A stretch of DNA of 64,000 nucleotides, from assembly GCF_022803015.1 (NCBI RefSeq), contig NZ_JAFKON010000005.1:124001-188000 (forward strand). Reading direction: 5' to 3'. This stretch comes from Arthrobacter humicola. GTDB lineage: Bacteria > Actinomycetota > Actinomycetes > Actinomycetales > Micrococcaceae. The position numbers and the translations under genes were made by a program. Below, piece by piece: positions 55,218-63,775 of the stretch (its first letter is position 1; each line of letters begins with the position of its first letter). The notes under the pieces are model-generated. The model did not search any database. It had not been told where the DNA came from and saw only the letters and a list, made by a program, of their open reading frames with translations.

Positions 55218-56318
55218 TCACTCATCCAGTTTTGAACGAACCAGATTCGCGATGAAGTCAGAGGCCTGGTCCGCTGACCAAGCGGCCGGCAGCCGGAGCA
55301 GCCAGCAGGGAACGTCCTCCAGGGCCCGGCGCACCACGGCCGCCTTCTGGCCAAAATGCTCCTCCAGGGGGACGAGGCTGGTGGCGCCGAGGGCCTCGAC
55401 GAGGCGCCGCGAGACCATGGGCAGTTCCGAATGGAAGTTGCCGACGACCCGGGACGTCATCCACTCGGCGCTGCGTGCTTCCAGCCGCGCGTCCGCGCCG
55501 TCGAATCGCTCGAGGAAGATGGCCAGCTGTGCCGGCGCCGCGGACGAGATCCGCTGCGCCCCAAAAACATGCTCCGGCTGCACCATGCGGTGTTCGGGGG
55601 ACCAGCGCCGGGTGAACGCGGCTGTTTTCGGATAGCGGACAATGACCGGATGGACCGCCGTGGCCAGATGGGCGACAGGGGTCGTCATCCATCCGGGGGC
55701 CAGGGGCTTGCGGGTTCCCCGGAACATGTCCGGGTAGATGGCGCGGTGGTGGGGTTTGATGAACATCGGTTTGGCGTAGCCCATGAGCATTCCGCCGGCG
55801 CCCATGAAGGCCCAGTCGTCGGCCATGAACCGCACATCGGGCATGGCCACCAGCTTCGCCACCGTACTGGTCTTTCCAACACCTCCCCAGGCCGGCAGGA
55901 GAACCCCGGAGCCGCGGAAGTCCACCACGGCGGCATGGATCATGGCGGTCTCCTCCTGGACACACAGCCGGTCCAGCAGCGGAATCACAGAGGTCAGGAG
56001 CTCACCGGCGCCTTCGATCCGATACCCGTCCTTTGTTTCGATGATCTGGACGCGGTCCGCCGGAATATAGAGGGACTCCCCGGTGAACCGGTAGGCATCC
56101 TCCGCGTGCGACTGGCTGGAAACCGGCGATATCTTGGCGCCGATGGTGATCCGCCGCGGCGCGGTGGAATTCCCCAGGAACGGGGCGAGCATGTCCCGCA
56201 GTTGCGGTTCCCCTGGCGTGCCCGCCTCCACGTCGATGCCCACGATCCCGTGGACATCGAAGGAGGCTCCGGCAGAGGCGCCTATGGGCTGTTTCACGTC
56301 GCGCTCAGGTTGGCTCAT
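55218..56318 (-). CDS. HprK-like P-loop protein of a polysaccharide cluster
   Basis: 366 residues. P-loop AWGGVGKTS at 143-151 preceded by IHAAVVDFRGSGVLLP and followed by FMADDWAFMG, the same order as HPr kinase C-terminal domains (H...GxSGxGKS...DD). It is not the housekeeping HprK, and no HPr is nearby. Homologous domains occur beside glycosyltransferases and RiPP genes, where they may phosphorylate a sugar carrier or peptide. The N-terminal 100 residues lack a recognisable domain. Sits between GT2 and GT2-flippase genes, overlapping the latter's first in-frame ATG. Confidence 0.75.
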   Translation of the reverse strand: MSQPERDVKQPIGASAGASFDVHGIVGIDVEAGTPGEPQLRDMLAPFLGNSTAPRRITIGAKISPVSSQSHAEDAYRFTGESLYIPADRVQIIETKDGYRIEGAGELLTSVIPLLDRLCVQEETAMIHAAVVDFRGSGVLLPAWGGVGKTSTVAKLVAMPDVRFMADDWAFMGAGGMLMGYAKPMFIKPHHRAIYPDMFRGTRKPLAPGWMTTPVAHLATAVHPVIVRYPKTAAFTRRWSPEHRMVQPEHVFGAQRISSAAPAQLAIFLERFDGADARLEARSAEWMTSRVVGNFHSELPMVSRRLVEALGATSLVPLEEHFGQKAAVVRRALEDVPCWLLRLPAAWSADQASDFIANLVRSKLDE

Positions 56319-56408
56319 GATCCAAGCTTTCTGGGGTCGGGTTCCTGCGGTCAGGTGGTTCCGGGTGCGTCTGCACCGGGCGGTCTAAGGGGAAGGGCGC
56401 AGCGCGGT

Positions 56409-57407
56409 TCATTTGACTTCCCGCCACGGCTCTTCCGGCGTCACAACAGCCGCTTTGGCCGGCGACGGCGCCGCAGGCAGCCGGCGGCCGCGCACATAGC
56501 CGGTCGCAGTGGCCGCGAGCACGGCGATGATGGCCGCGGCCCGGCCGAGCCCGGCGCGGTCCCCGCCGCCGAGCCAGCCGCGGACTCCGGCGAACACTGC
56601 ACGAGGCAGGACCTGCCGGACATAGCGCCGCTCGGGACCAAGTGCCCGTTTGTGGCCGACCACCCTGCTGACCTGTGCCTTGGAAATCCCCTCGCCCCAG
56701 GACCGGGCCAGCATGTAGCGCACGGTGCCGCGCTCGGCCGGAACGTGGTGGTGCACCAGGGCCGCGGGCTCATAGACCACCCGGGATCCGGGAGCTCCGA
56801 TCACCGCGCGGATGCACAGTTCGGTCTCTTCGCAGCCCAGCGGGACGGCGTCCTGGCGGCCCAAGGTTGTGTTGAAACCGCCGACCCGTTCCAGGACGCC
56901 GGCGCGGAAGGACATGTTCGCGCCAATGACGTTGCGGACCTCGGCGGCGACTTTGGGCATTCCCCGGTACGTGCAGCCGACAATCCAGTCGAGCTCGTTG
57001 GCGAAGTAGCCCGGCCGTCCGGCTTCCCAGAGCGGTTCCACCCGGCCGCCGACCGCCAGAACGTCGGGATCGTCGTACATCGCCGCGAGCCGTTCGAGCC
57101 AGTCCGGCTCGGCTTCGGCATCGTCATCGAGGAAGGCCACGATCTCGGCCTTGGCGATTCCTGCTCCGGTGTTGCGGGCGCCGGAGAGACCCTTGGGTCC
57201 GGCGTTCTCGACAATTACGGCATCCGGGACGGTAAAGATCAGGCGCTTGTACAAGTCCACGTTGTAGTCCACGACGACGATCGTCTGCTTGGGTGGGAAG
57301 GTCTGGGTGCGGACGGAGTCCAGGGCGCCGATCAGCCGGTCCCACCGGTCCTCCGAGTAGGAGCAAATGACCACGGATACTTCCGGAAGGCTGGAGTTCT
57401 CGGACAT
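56409..57407 (-). CDS. GT2-family glycosyltransferase with C-terminal membrane helix
   Basis: 332 residues. SVVICSYSEDRWDRL, IVVVDYNVDLYKRL, the DxD region AFLDDDAEAEPDW, and the acceptor Glu-Glu motif LGCEETELCIRA are clear. A hydrophobic segment near 285-305 (AAAIIAVLAATATGYVRG) may anchor it to the membrane. It starts 1 bp after the stop of the upstream GT2 gene. Confidence 0.9.
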   Translation of the reverse strand: MSENSSLPEVSVVICSYSEDRWDRLIGALDSVRTQTFPPKQTIVVVDYNVDLYKRLIFTVPDAVIVENAGPKGLSGARNTGAGIAKAEIVAFLDDDAEAEPDWLERLAAMYDDPDVLAVGGRVEPLWEAGRPGYFANELDWIVGCTYRGMPKVAAEVRNVIGANMSFRAGVLERVGGFNTTLGRQDAVPLGCEETELCIRAVIGAPGSRVVYEPAALVHHHVPAERGTVRYMLARSWGEGISKAQVSRVVGHKRALGPERRYVRQVLPRAVFAGVRGWLGGGDRAGLGRAAAIIAVLAATATGYVRGRRLPAAPSPAKAAVVTPEEPWREVK

Positions 57408-57408
57408 C

Positions 57409-58272
57409 CTATTCGCCTGCCCGTACGCCCAGGACGCTGCTGGGATCGGTGGGAACGTGCGGGAAGACCTCGTTGGGGTACTTGTACTTGACCCGGCGCA
57501 GGGCTTCGGGGCGGGCGCCGGCGGTCGGGGCTTCCCAGCTCACGCGCTCACGGGCCAGGGTGCGGAGGACCCGCCAGCCGTCCCGGAAGGTATGCAGGTT
57601 TGACTGCCCCGAGATGCGGGACAGTTCGTGGCTGGGCACCTCGGCGATGCGCAGGCCCGCCCTTGAGGCCCGCACAATCAGTTCAGTTTCGATCTCGAAC
57701 CCGTCCGACTCCAGCTCCAGAATGTCAACGCATTCGCGGCGCAGGGCGATGTAGCCGTAGCAAAGGTCCGAGTAGTCGCTGTGGAGGACAGTGTTGGCGA
57801 GCCGGGTGAGCATCTTGTTTCCGCCGCTGCGCAGCCATGTGAGATCGTCTGAGCCGCCGCCCGTCACATAGCGGGAGCCTTTGACGAAGTCGTATTCGTG
57901 CTGGAGCGGAGTCACCAGCCAGCCGATCTCCTGGGGATCCATACTGCCGTCGCCGTCGAGCATGACGATGATGTCGCCGGAGGCTGCGGCGAATCCGGCC
58001 CGCACGGCGTTGCCTTTGCCAGGGCGGGGCTCTGCCACCACCACGACGTCCAGGCGCAAGGCCCGGGCCACCTCCACTGTGCCGTCCAGGGAACGGCCGT
58101 CAACAATTACCACCTCATCCACATAGGAAGGCATACGCCGCAGCACCCACGGCAGGTTCATTGCCTCGTTCAAAGTGGGGATCACCACGCTGACCGAGGG
58201 ATTTGCCGGCGGGGGCGTCGTTTGGGGGCGCACGTTCGGCTTGAGATTCGGGATGGACACTGGCCTCACCAC
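57409..58272 (-). CDS. GT2-family glycosyltransferase (DPM1/polyprenyl-phosphate type)
   Basis: 287 residues. SVVIPTLNEAMNLPWVLRRM, VIVDGRSLDGT, VMLDGDGSMDPQEI (metal-binding Asp cluster) and VKGSRYVTGGGSDD resemble dolichol/polyprenyl-phosphate mannose synthase-like enzymes, which put a sugar on a lipid carrier. First gene of the minus-strand operon, so it likely starts synthesis of the polymer precursor. Start codon GTG, with a second GTG four codons in. Confidence 0.88.
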   Translation of the reverse strand: MVRPVSIPNLKPNVRPQTTPPPANPSVSVVIPTLNEAMNLPWVLRRMPSYVDEVVIVDGRSLDGTVEVARALRLDVVVVAEPRPGKGNAVRAGFAAASGDIIVMLDGDGSMDPQEIGWLVTPLQHEYDFVKGSRYVTGGGSDDLTWLRSGGNKMLTRLANTVLHSDYSDLCYGYIALRRECVDILELESDGFEIETELIVRASRAGLRIAEVPSHELSRISGQSNLHTFRDGWRVLRTLARERVSWEAPTAGARPEALRRVKYKYPNEVFPHVPTDPSSVLGVRAGE

Positions 58273-58495
58273 TCAATGACGTATTCTGCTCGTCGCAACT
58301 ACAGCGCTTTCCGACTCCTCCGACCGGAAAATAGACCCAATGCTTACGCTGTTCGGTCGTCGACAACTTAGTGATATACCCCAGGGTTAAAGTTTGGTTT
58401 CGCCACCTTGCATTAACCTTGGATTAACTGGAACCTTCAACCAAATTTGAGGCAAAACTGTTGATGGGCGGTTGCCTCCATGCGACACTGGCCGG
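58273..58495. promoter_or_regulatory. AT-rich divergent region, polysaccharide operon / GH16 lipoprotein
   Basis: 223 bp with an AT-rich core at about 58360-58455. It contains GATATACC (reads TATATC on the minus strand, a possible -10 of the polysaccharide operon) and a repeated ATTAAC (58412-58417 and again at 58423-58428). Promoters for both divergent units must be here. Confidence 0.5.
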
Positions 58496-59569
58496 ATGCG
58501 GACACCCGTTCATTGGGGGCGCGTGCCGGCAGGTCGCCGGCGTCTCCTGACCTTCATGACCATGGCGGTTCCCGCCATGGTCATGGTTCTGGCCCTGGCG
58601 GCGTGCGGCACGGATGCAGCTCCACAGGGCGAGCGGCCGCTGTTCACGTCCATTTCGGCGTCGCCGGCGGCTCCGCCGACCGACGCCGGAACAGGAGCCC
58701 AGCCCGGGCTCCAATCAGTGGCGCCGACTGAGCCGCCGGCAGGTGGCACCGCCACTGCCGCCCCTGCGACTGGGAGCGCGCCGGCGTCACGGCCTGCCCG
58801 GACATCGGCACCGCCTCCGGACCGGACCACTGACACGGCCATGTCGGGGGATCTGCCCGGATGGAGGAACGTCTTTGTGGAGGACTTCTCCGGCGGTGAC
58901 GTCCCCCTTGGCTCCTTTCCCGGGCCGCTGTACCGGGACCGGTGGAGTGCGGGATACAAAGACGGAACACCGGATACGGACGGACAGGTCAGCGGCGGAA
59001 AATCGGGCTACTACCCCTCGAAAGTCCTGAGCGTCAAAAACGGCGTTCTGGACTGGTTCATGCATTCGGAAAACGGTGTCTTCATGGGCGCCGCGCCCAC
59101 GCCCAAATTTCCGAATGCCAGCAAAAATCCCCCGAGGGCCAACAGCATGCTGTACGGCCGCTACTCAGTCCGGTACAGGGGGGATGCCATGCCTGGCTTC
59201 AAGACGGCGTGGCTCCTGTGGCCGGATAGTGGCATCTGGCCGCGGGACGGGGAGATAGATTTTCCCGAAGGCGACCTCGGAGCAATCCTGACGGCAGCTG
59301 CCCATTTCATGTCCTTGGATCCAAAGCGTTTTGAACAGTTCTTTTCCAATAAAGTTTCCACGGACTGGCATGTGGCCACGACAGAGTGGACCCCCGGACG
59401 CGTTGAGTTCTTCATTGACGGACGATCCATCGGCGCGAGCACGACGGACGTGCCCTCGACGCCCATGCATTTCATCCTGCAGACCGAATCCTGCCTGCCT
59501 CTGTGTCCGGCTCCGGAAACCCAGGGCCACGTCTACCTGGACTGGGTCAGCATCTGGGTGCCGGCCTGA
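58496..59569 (+). CDS. GH16-like lipoprotein (putative endo-beta-glycanase)
   Basis: 357 residues. Signal peptide with lipobox ALAAC, so lipid-anchored at Cys37, a 70-residue Ala/Pro/Thr linker, then a concanavalin-like catalytic domain with the GH16 signature GEIDFPEGD: nucleophile Glu253 and acid/base Glu258 with Asp255 between. EWTPGRVEFFIDGRSIG and YLDWVSIWV complete the fold. It would cut a beta-linked polysaccharide at the cell surface, perhaps the product of the divergent operon. A TTG eight codons upstream could also start it. Confidence 0.86.
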   Translation: MRTPVHWGRVPAGRRRLLTFMTMAVPAMVMVLALAACGTDAAPQGERPLFTSISASPAAPPTDAGTGAQPGLQSVAPTEPPAGGTATAAPATGSAPASRPARTSAPPPDRTTDTAMSGDLPGWRNVFVEDFSGGDVPLGSFPGPLYRDRWSAGYKDGTPDTDGQVSGGKSGYYPSKVLSVKNGVLDWFMHSENGVFMGAAPTPKFPNASKNPPRANSMLYGRYSVRYRGDAMPGFKTAWLLWPDSGIWPRDGEIDFPEGDLGAILTAAAHFMSLDPKRFEQFFSNKVSTDWHVATTEWTPGRVEFFIDGRSIGASTTDVPSTPMHFILQTESCLPLCPAPETQGHVYLDWVSIWVPA

Positions 59570-59578
59570 GCCGTCTTG

Positions 59579-59610
59579 GGCGCGTCCGGCGGCCTACCGT
59601 CGGATGCGCC
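59579..59610. terminator. Hairpin between convergent GH16 and phosphoesterase genes
   Basis: GGCGCGTCCG (59579-59588) pairs with CGGATGCGCC (59601-59610), one G-U pair, 12-base loop. Confidence 0.6.
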
Positions 59611-59642
59611 GCCGCACTCCTGAGCCGGAATGCCGCAGCAGA

Positions 59643-60758
59643 TTACCGGTGGAGGGTAAAGGAATCCGAGAAGCTGTAGCCGTCGGCGGGAATGAACCGG
59701 GCGGCAAGTTCATCCGCCGTCGCCATGACGTCCAAGGTCCCAAAGGCCGGGTCCTGGTTCTTTCCGGATGTGCTGGCGAAGTAGCGCATCTCCGGGTCCT
59801 CGGACCGGACGTTGTAGAGTCCGACGCCGCCAACGCCGACGGTGGCGAACACGGTCCCCGAGCCCTGGGCCATGGCGTCATCGGTATCGGCCAGGCATGC
59901 GGAGGCGAAGGTCGCGGGAACGAGTTCCGCGCAGCCTCCGCCCGTGGCCAGTTGATGCGTCCGCTGATAGACGTGGTCGTGGCCGGACAGGACCAGGTCC
60001 ACCTGCTTTTCGATCAGCATATTCGTGAAGTCCTGCCCCGCCTGGCAGTCGTAGTTGCCGACGCTCAGGCACGGGGTATGCATGCCCACCACCGTCCAGG
60101 GGATGTTCTGCGATTTGGCCTCGTCGATGGCGTCCGCAGTCCAGCGCCAGCGTTCGCTGTCCCTTGAGTAGTCCAGCGGCTCCCCGCCACGGAAATCGAT
60201 GCCGGGGGAAACCATGATGAAGCGGACAACCGGATTCTGCTCGGGGACATCGAGGCGCCATTGGACGCCGTATTCGCCCTGGAGGCCGGGCATCCTGTTG
60301 GGCAGGCACTGGACATACTTCTCGATGTCGCCATCCCGGCCGTCACTCTCGTGGTTTCCGGTCACCAACTGGTACGGGAAGTTCTCGCCGAGACGGGCGG
60401 TGACCATGTCGCAGAACTCCTGTTCGAGCCCGGCCTTGTATGCGAAGTCGCCCAGCGCCAGGTTCAGGTGGGGCTTGAGGCCGGCAACGGCGTCGAGCAC
60501 TTTCTTGGCGCCCGAGCCTACGCCGATGTCACCTTGGGCGGTGAAGTGCACGGGCTCCCCGGCTGACGGCGCGGCAGACGACGACGGCGGTGCGGTGGAT
60601 GGCGGTGGGGACGACGGCGCGGGGGACGACGGCGTGCCGGGGCTGGGGCGCGGTGCGGGTTCCGGCGGCCCGGGCTGGCAGGCGAAAAGCAACAGACCCA
60701 GGCTCAGCAAGCCAGCGCAGATACCCGCCTTGCCACGTTGCCCCAGGGACCTGGCCAC
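59643..60758 (-). CDS. Lipoprotein calcineurin-type phosphoesterase
   Basis: 371 residues. Lipobox LLFAC gives lipidation at Cys27, followed by a Pro/Ser linker (about 30-65). The metallophosphoesterase motifs are present: AQGDIGVG, LALGDFAY, VTGNHES, VGMHTPC and LSGHDHVYQR. It would hydrolyse phosphate esters outside the membrane (purple-acid-phosphatase-like layout). GTG start with GAGG upstream. Convergent with the GH16 gene. Confidence 0.9.
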   Translation of the reverse strand: MARSLGQRGKAGICAGLLSLGLLLFACQPGPPEPAPRPSPGTPSSPAPSSPPPSTAPPSSSAAPSAGEPVHFTAQGDIGVGSGAKKVLDAVAGLKPHLNLALGDFAYKAGLEQEFCDMVTARLGENFPYQLVTGNHESDGRDGDIEKYVQCLPNRMPGLQGEYGVQWRLDVPEQNPVVRFIMVSPGIDFRGGEPLDYSRDSERWRWTADAIDEAKSQNIPWTVVGMHTPCLSVGNYDCQAGQDFTNMLIEKQVDLVLSGHDHVYQRTHQLATGGGCAELVPATFASACLADTDDAMAQGSGTVFATVGVGGVGLYNVRSEDPEMRYFASTSGKNQDPAFGTLDVMATADELAARFIPADGYSFSDSFTLHR

Positions 60759-61085
60759 GATTCCTCACATCATTTGGTTGATCAGGACTGTGTGAATAGT
60801 TCTGCGAAATTCGGTGATTGCCCGGCATTTATAGGCCAGAGTAACCCGGCCGTGGAGCGAAGGCCAGAGAACGCCTCGGCCCGGACAGCTGGATCCGCCG
60901 CCGGAAATCCCGCCGCCGCCGCGCGACGCCGCCGCCCGGCGTGGCCGCTGGCGTGTTGCGTGCCGCGTGTCCCGCGTCAGGGCCGGTGGGACCTAGCCCG
61001 GGACGGGCTTCCTCGTTAGCATGCAGAGTGGGGAATACCCCGACCGCCCGCGGGACAGGCCCGCCACCGCTTGAAGGAGACCGTT
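60759..61085. other. Gene-free stretch before the YceI gene
   Basis: 327 bp between divergent phosphoesterase and YceI genes. A TATAGG box near 60832 and a TTAGCAT box near 61015 (possible -10 of the YceI gene) are the only signals seen. Nothing else recognised. Confidence 0.4.
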
Positions 61086-61637
61086 GTGACTCTGCCCGAA
61101 GGTTTGACCCCCGGAGTGTGGACATTGGACATGTCCCACAGCGAAATCGGTTTCAGCGTCCGCCACGCGGGCATCAGCAAGGTCCGCGGCCGGTTCAACG
61201 AGGCCTCCGCCGAGGCAAGGGTGCGCGAGTCGCTGGCGGACGCAAGCCTGCACGCCACGGTCAAGACCGCCAGCTTCGATTCGGGCGACGCCAACCGCGA
61301 CGGCCACGTCCGCGGCCCGGACTTCTTCGACGTTGAGCAGTTCCCCGACATGACTTTTCGGGCCACCGGGATCCGGGGTGAGGGGGAAGACTATGTGCTG
61401 ACCGGCGAGCTCACAATCCGTGGCGTCACCAAGCCGGTGGAGCTCGAAGTCGAGTACACCGGCGTGGCGGTGGACCCCTTCGGCGCCACCCGGGCCGGAT
61501 TCAGTGCCGAGGCGGACATCAGCCGGAAGGAATTCGGCCTGACGTGGAACGCCGCCCTTGAAGCGGGCGGCCTGCTGGTCAGCGACAAGGTCAAGATCAA
61601 CGTTGAGGCCGCCATGGTCAAACAGGCCGATACCTAA
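61086..61637 (+). CDS. YceI-family protein
   Basis: 183 residues, GTG start with AAGGAG six bases before it. Family marks: WTLDMSHSEIGFSVRHAGI at the start and VRGPDFFDVEQFPDMTFRAT. YceI proteins are lipocalin-like barrels that bind isoprenoid chains. No signal peptide, so this one appears cytoplasmic, as in other Arthrobacter copies. Confidence 0.95.
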   Translation: MTLPEGLTPGVWTLDMSHSEIGFSVRHAGISKVRGRFNEASAEARVRESLADASLHATVKTASFDSGDANRDGHVRGPDFFDVEQFPDMTFRATGIRGEGEDYVLTGELTIRGVTKPVELEVEYTGVAVDPFGATRAGFSAEADISRKEFGLTWNAALEAGGLLVSDKVKINVEAAMVKQADT

Positions 61638-61779
61638 GCACCGACGAGGCGGGCCCAACCCGGCCGGGCACCCGTGGACCGGGCTCGTGGAAACCTGTCC
61701 GGGGTTGGGCGCGAAAATCAGGGATCTTTCCGGGTAAACCACTGATCCGAATGTCACTCCTACGGGCGAGAATTAATCC

Positions 61780-62193
61780 ATGAAGACACTCCTGAACATC
61801 ATCTGGCTGCTCTTCGGCGGCCTGTGGCTTGCCTTGGGATATTTCCTGGCCGGCGTCGTCTGCTGCCTGCTGGTCGTCACCATTCCGTGGGGCCTGGCCT
61901 CGTTCCGCATCGCGTCCTATGCCTTGTGGCCGTTCGGCCGCATGGTGGTGGACAAGCCCGGCGGCAACGGCATATTCACCCTGGTGGGAAATGTCATCTG
62001 GCTGCTTGTGGCCGGGATCTGGATCGCGATCGCACACGTCGTTACGGCCTTCGCCATGGCCATCACGATTATCGGCATTCCGCTGGCGATCGCCAATCTC
62101 AAGCTCATACCCATCTCGCTGATGCCGCTCGGGAAACAAATCATCCCGAGCAACACCCCGTATGTGACCGCCTACAGCCCCGGCCGGCGCTAG
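61780..62193 (+). CDS. YccF-domain inner membrane protein
   Basis: 137 residues with two copies of the YccF unit (NIIWLLFGGLWLALGYFLAG and NVIWLLVAGIWIAIAHVVTA), four membrane helices in all. Function unknown. Confidence 0.95.
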   Translation: MKTLLNIIWLLFGGLWLALGYFLAGVVCCLLVVTIPWGLASFRIASYALWPFGRMVVDKPGGNGIFTLVGNVIWLLVAGIWIAIAHVVTAFAMAITIIGIPLAIANLKLIPISLMPLGKQIIPSNTPYVTAYSPGRR

Positions 62194-62262
62194 GCGGCGG
62201 CAGCGCAGCCAGCAGGCCGGGGGACTTCACCTGTCAGTTCAAGCAATCCGAGGGAGAGGGCC

Positions 62263-62736
62263 ATGAGCCAACCGGCAAACGGCGAAACGGACCTCATGCT
62301 GGTCATTGTCCGCGAGTTCAGGGCGCCGATCCACGGCGTGTGGTCGGCTTTGACGGACCCGGACCAGGCTCCGCAGTGGTGGGGTCCGCGCGGCTTCCAC
62401 GTCCCGCGTGAGAGCGTCGACGCGGACCTCGAAGTCGGCGGCCTGTACCGCGCCTGCATGATCCAGGACAGTACCGGGCAGCAATTCTGGTGGAGTGGGG
62501 TGCATACCGATGTCGAGCCGCCGCACCTGTTCATGTTCACCCATGCCTGGGACAAGCCGGACGGCACCCGCGGCTTCGAGACCGAGGTGACGATCCGGTT
62601 GGAGGAGATCGACGGCGGCACGCAGATGACCTTCACCCAGGGGCCGTTCGACTCTGCGGAAAGCCGCGACCGCCATGGCGAAGGGTGGCGCGAGTCGTTC
62701 GACCGGCTGGCGAATCACCTCAGCGTGGCTGCCTGA
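62263..62736 (+). CDS. SRPBCC/AHSA1-type ligand-binding protein
   Basis: 157 residues. IVREFRAPIHGVWSALTDPD, WWGPRGFHVP and the C-terminal helix GWRESFDRLANHL are typical of the activator-of-Hsp90 homologue branch of the START/SRPBCC fold. GGAGAGGG precedes the ATG. It would bind a hydrophobic ligand; role unknown. Confidence 0.94.
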   Translation: MSQPANGETDLMLVIVREFRAPIHGVWSALTDPDQAPQWWGPRGFHVPRESVDADLEVGGLYRACMIQDSTGQQFWWSGVHTDVEPPHLFMFTHAWDKPDGTRGFETEVTIRLEEIDGGTQMTFTQGPFDSAESRDRHGEGWRESFDRLANHLSVAA

Positions 62737-62770
62737 GCCGCCGGTCTCCGGTGGGAGGCCGGGGCACCGC

Positions 62771-63640
62771 TCACGCGAGTTCGCCCTGTAGGTTCCGGCG
62801 GGCCGCGTCCAGCCACAGTGTCCGGCCACGGTCGGTGTGGAAGAGCGGATCGAGCTGCAGCAGCTGGCGGACGACGGCGGCGCGGCCGGCGGCGAAGTCG
62901 GCGTCGCCGATGTGCGCGAAATCTTCCCTGACGGCGGCGAGGTAGCGGGCGTAGGCCTCCGGTTCCCCGCCGAGGACGGAGAGGTCGGCGTCGCTGAGCA
63001 GGGCGCCGTCGTCGTCTCCGGGCTCCGGACAGTGGTCGGCCGTCAGCAGCACCAGGCGCACCACTTCGTCCACCTCGGCGGCCGGGAGACCGGCATGCCG
63101 GAGCCGGTCGTCGGCCAGCCGCGCCGACTCTTCCTCGTCCTGGCCTGCCACGCCGCGGTAGACGGCGTCGTGGAACCAGGCGGCCAGCAGCACGGTGCGG
63201 GGCGGATCGGCCGGATCGCACAGCACGTCCAGGGCTTCCAGCACCGCCAGCAGATGGGTGCGGCCGTGGTACTTCCGGTGTTCCTCGCCCCAGCGGTCCA
63301 GCAGGTCCAGGAAGAGGGCGTCGTGGCCCGCCAACGCCTGGTTCCAGCGGTTCAGGAGCGGAACCCGGAGGGCCTTGACGCGCCGTCGGGCCGGGATCCG
63401 CAACCCGCTGGCGATCAACTTTCGGACGAGGACCCGGCCCTCCACAGGAATGGCGCCGGCCGCCACCAGGGCCTCGTATCGGGACTCGGCGACGTCGTAG
63501 TGGTCGCCGTCGAACGCTCGCCTCGGGATGCCGGCGGCTGCGGCGAAGGCGTGCAGTTCCGCCAGCGACGTGTCCGAGACCAGGTGGGAAAAGTGGGTTC
63601 CGTGGGCAGGCCAGAGCGGCGGATCGACGTAGACGGCCAT
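62771..63640 (-). CDS. DUF4031 + HD-type hydrolase fusion
   Basis: 289 residues. Residues 1-90 are DUF4031 (MAVYVDPPLWPAHGTHFSHL at the start, HYDVAESRYEALV). The rest is an HD-like hydrolase: RKYHGRTHLLAVLEALDVL, AAWFHDAVYRG (paired His-Asp) and VLLTADHCPEPG. Each part is known separately; here they are one protein. Substrate unknown, nucleotide or phosphate ester likely. Confidence 0.88.
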   Translation of the reverse strand: MAVYVDPPLWPAHGTHFSHLVSDTSLAELHAFAAAAGIPRRAFDGDHYDVAESRYEALVAAGAIPVEGRVLVRKLIASGLRIPARRRVKALRVPLLNRWNQALAGHDALFLDLLDRWGEEHRKYHGRTHLLAVLEALDVLCDPADPPRTVLLAAWFHDAVYRGVAGQDEEESARLADDRLRHAGLPAAEVDEVVRLVLLTADHCPEPGDDDGALLSDADLSVLGGEPEAYARYLAAVREDFAHIGDADFAAGRAAVVRQLLQLDPLFHTDRGRTLWLDAARRNLQGELA

Positions 63641-63707
63641 GGTGGCAGTCTAGCCCCGACCGCGGACACGCGCGGCCCGGACTGCGGGCACCGGTGCGGC
63701 ACCGGGC

Positions 63708-63775
63708 GGCCACCGCCGTCGGGGTCATGCCGCGACGGCGGGGCCACCGCCGTTGTGGTCATGCCGCGATGGCGG
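63708..63775 (-). repeat. 34-bp tandem duplication at the 3' end of the oxidoreductase gene
   Basis: Unit 63708-63741 and unit 63742-63775 differ at three positions. The second unit carries the gene's last codons and stop; the first repeats them just beyond. Confidence 0.85.

Noticed and set aside
13796..58367. CGACAAC/GTTGTCG heptamer occurring before several operons
   Set aside because: The number of copies is about what chance predicts for a 7-mer in 64 kb.
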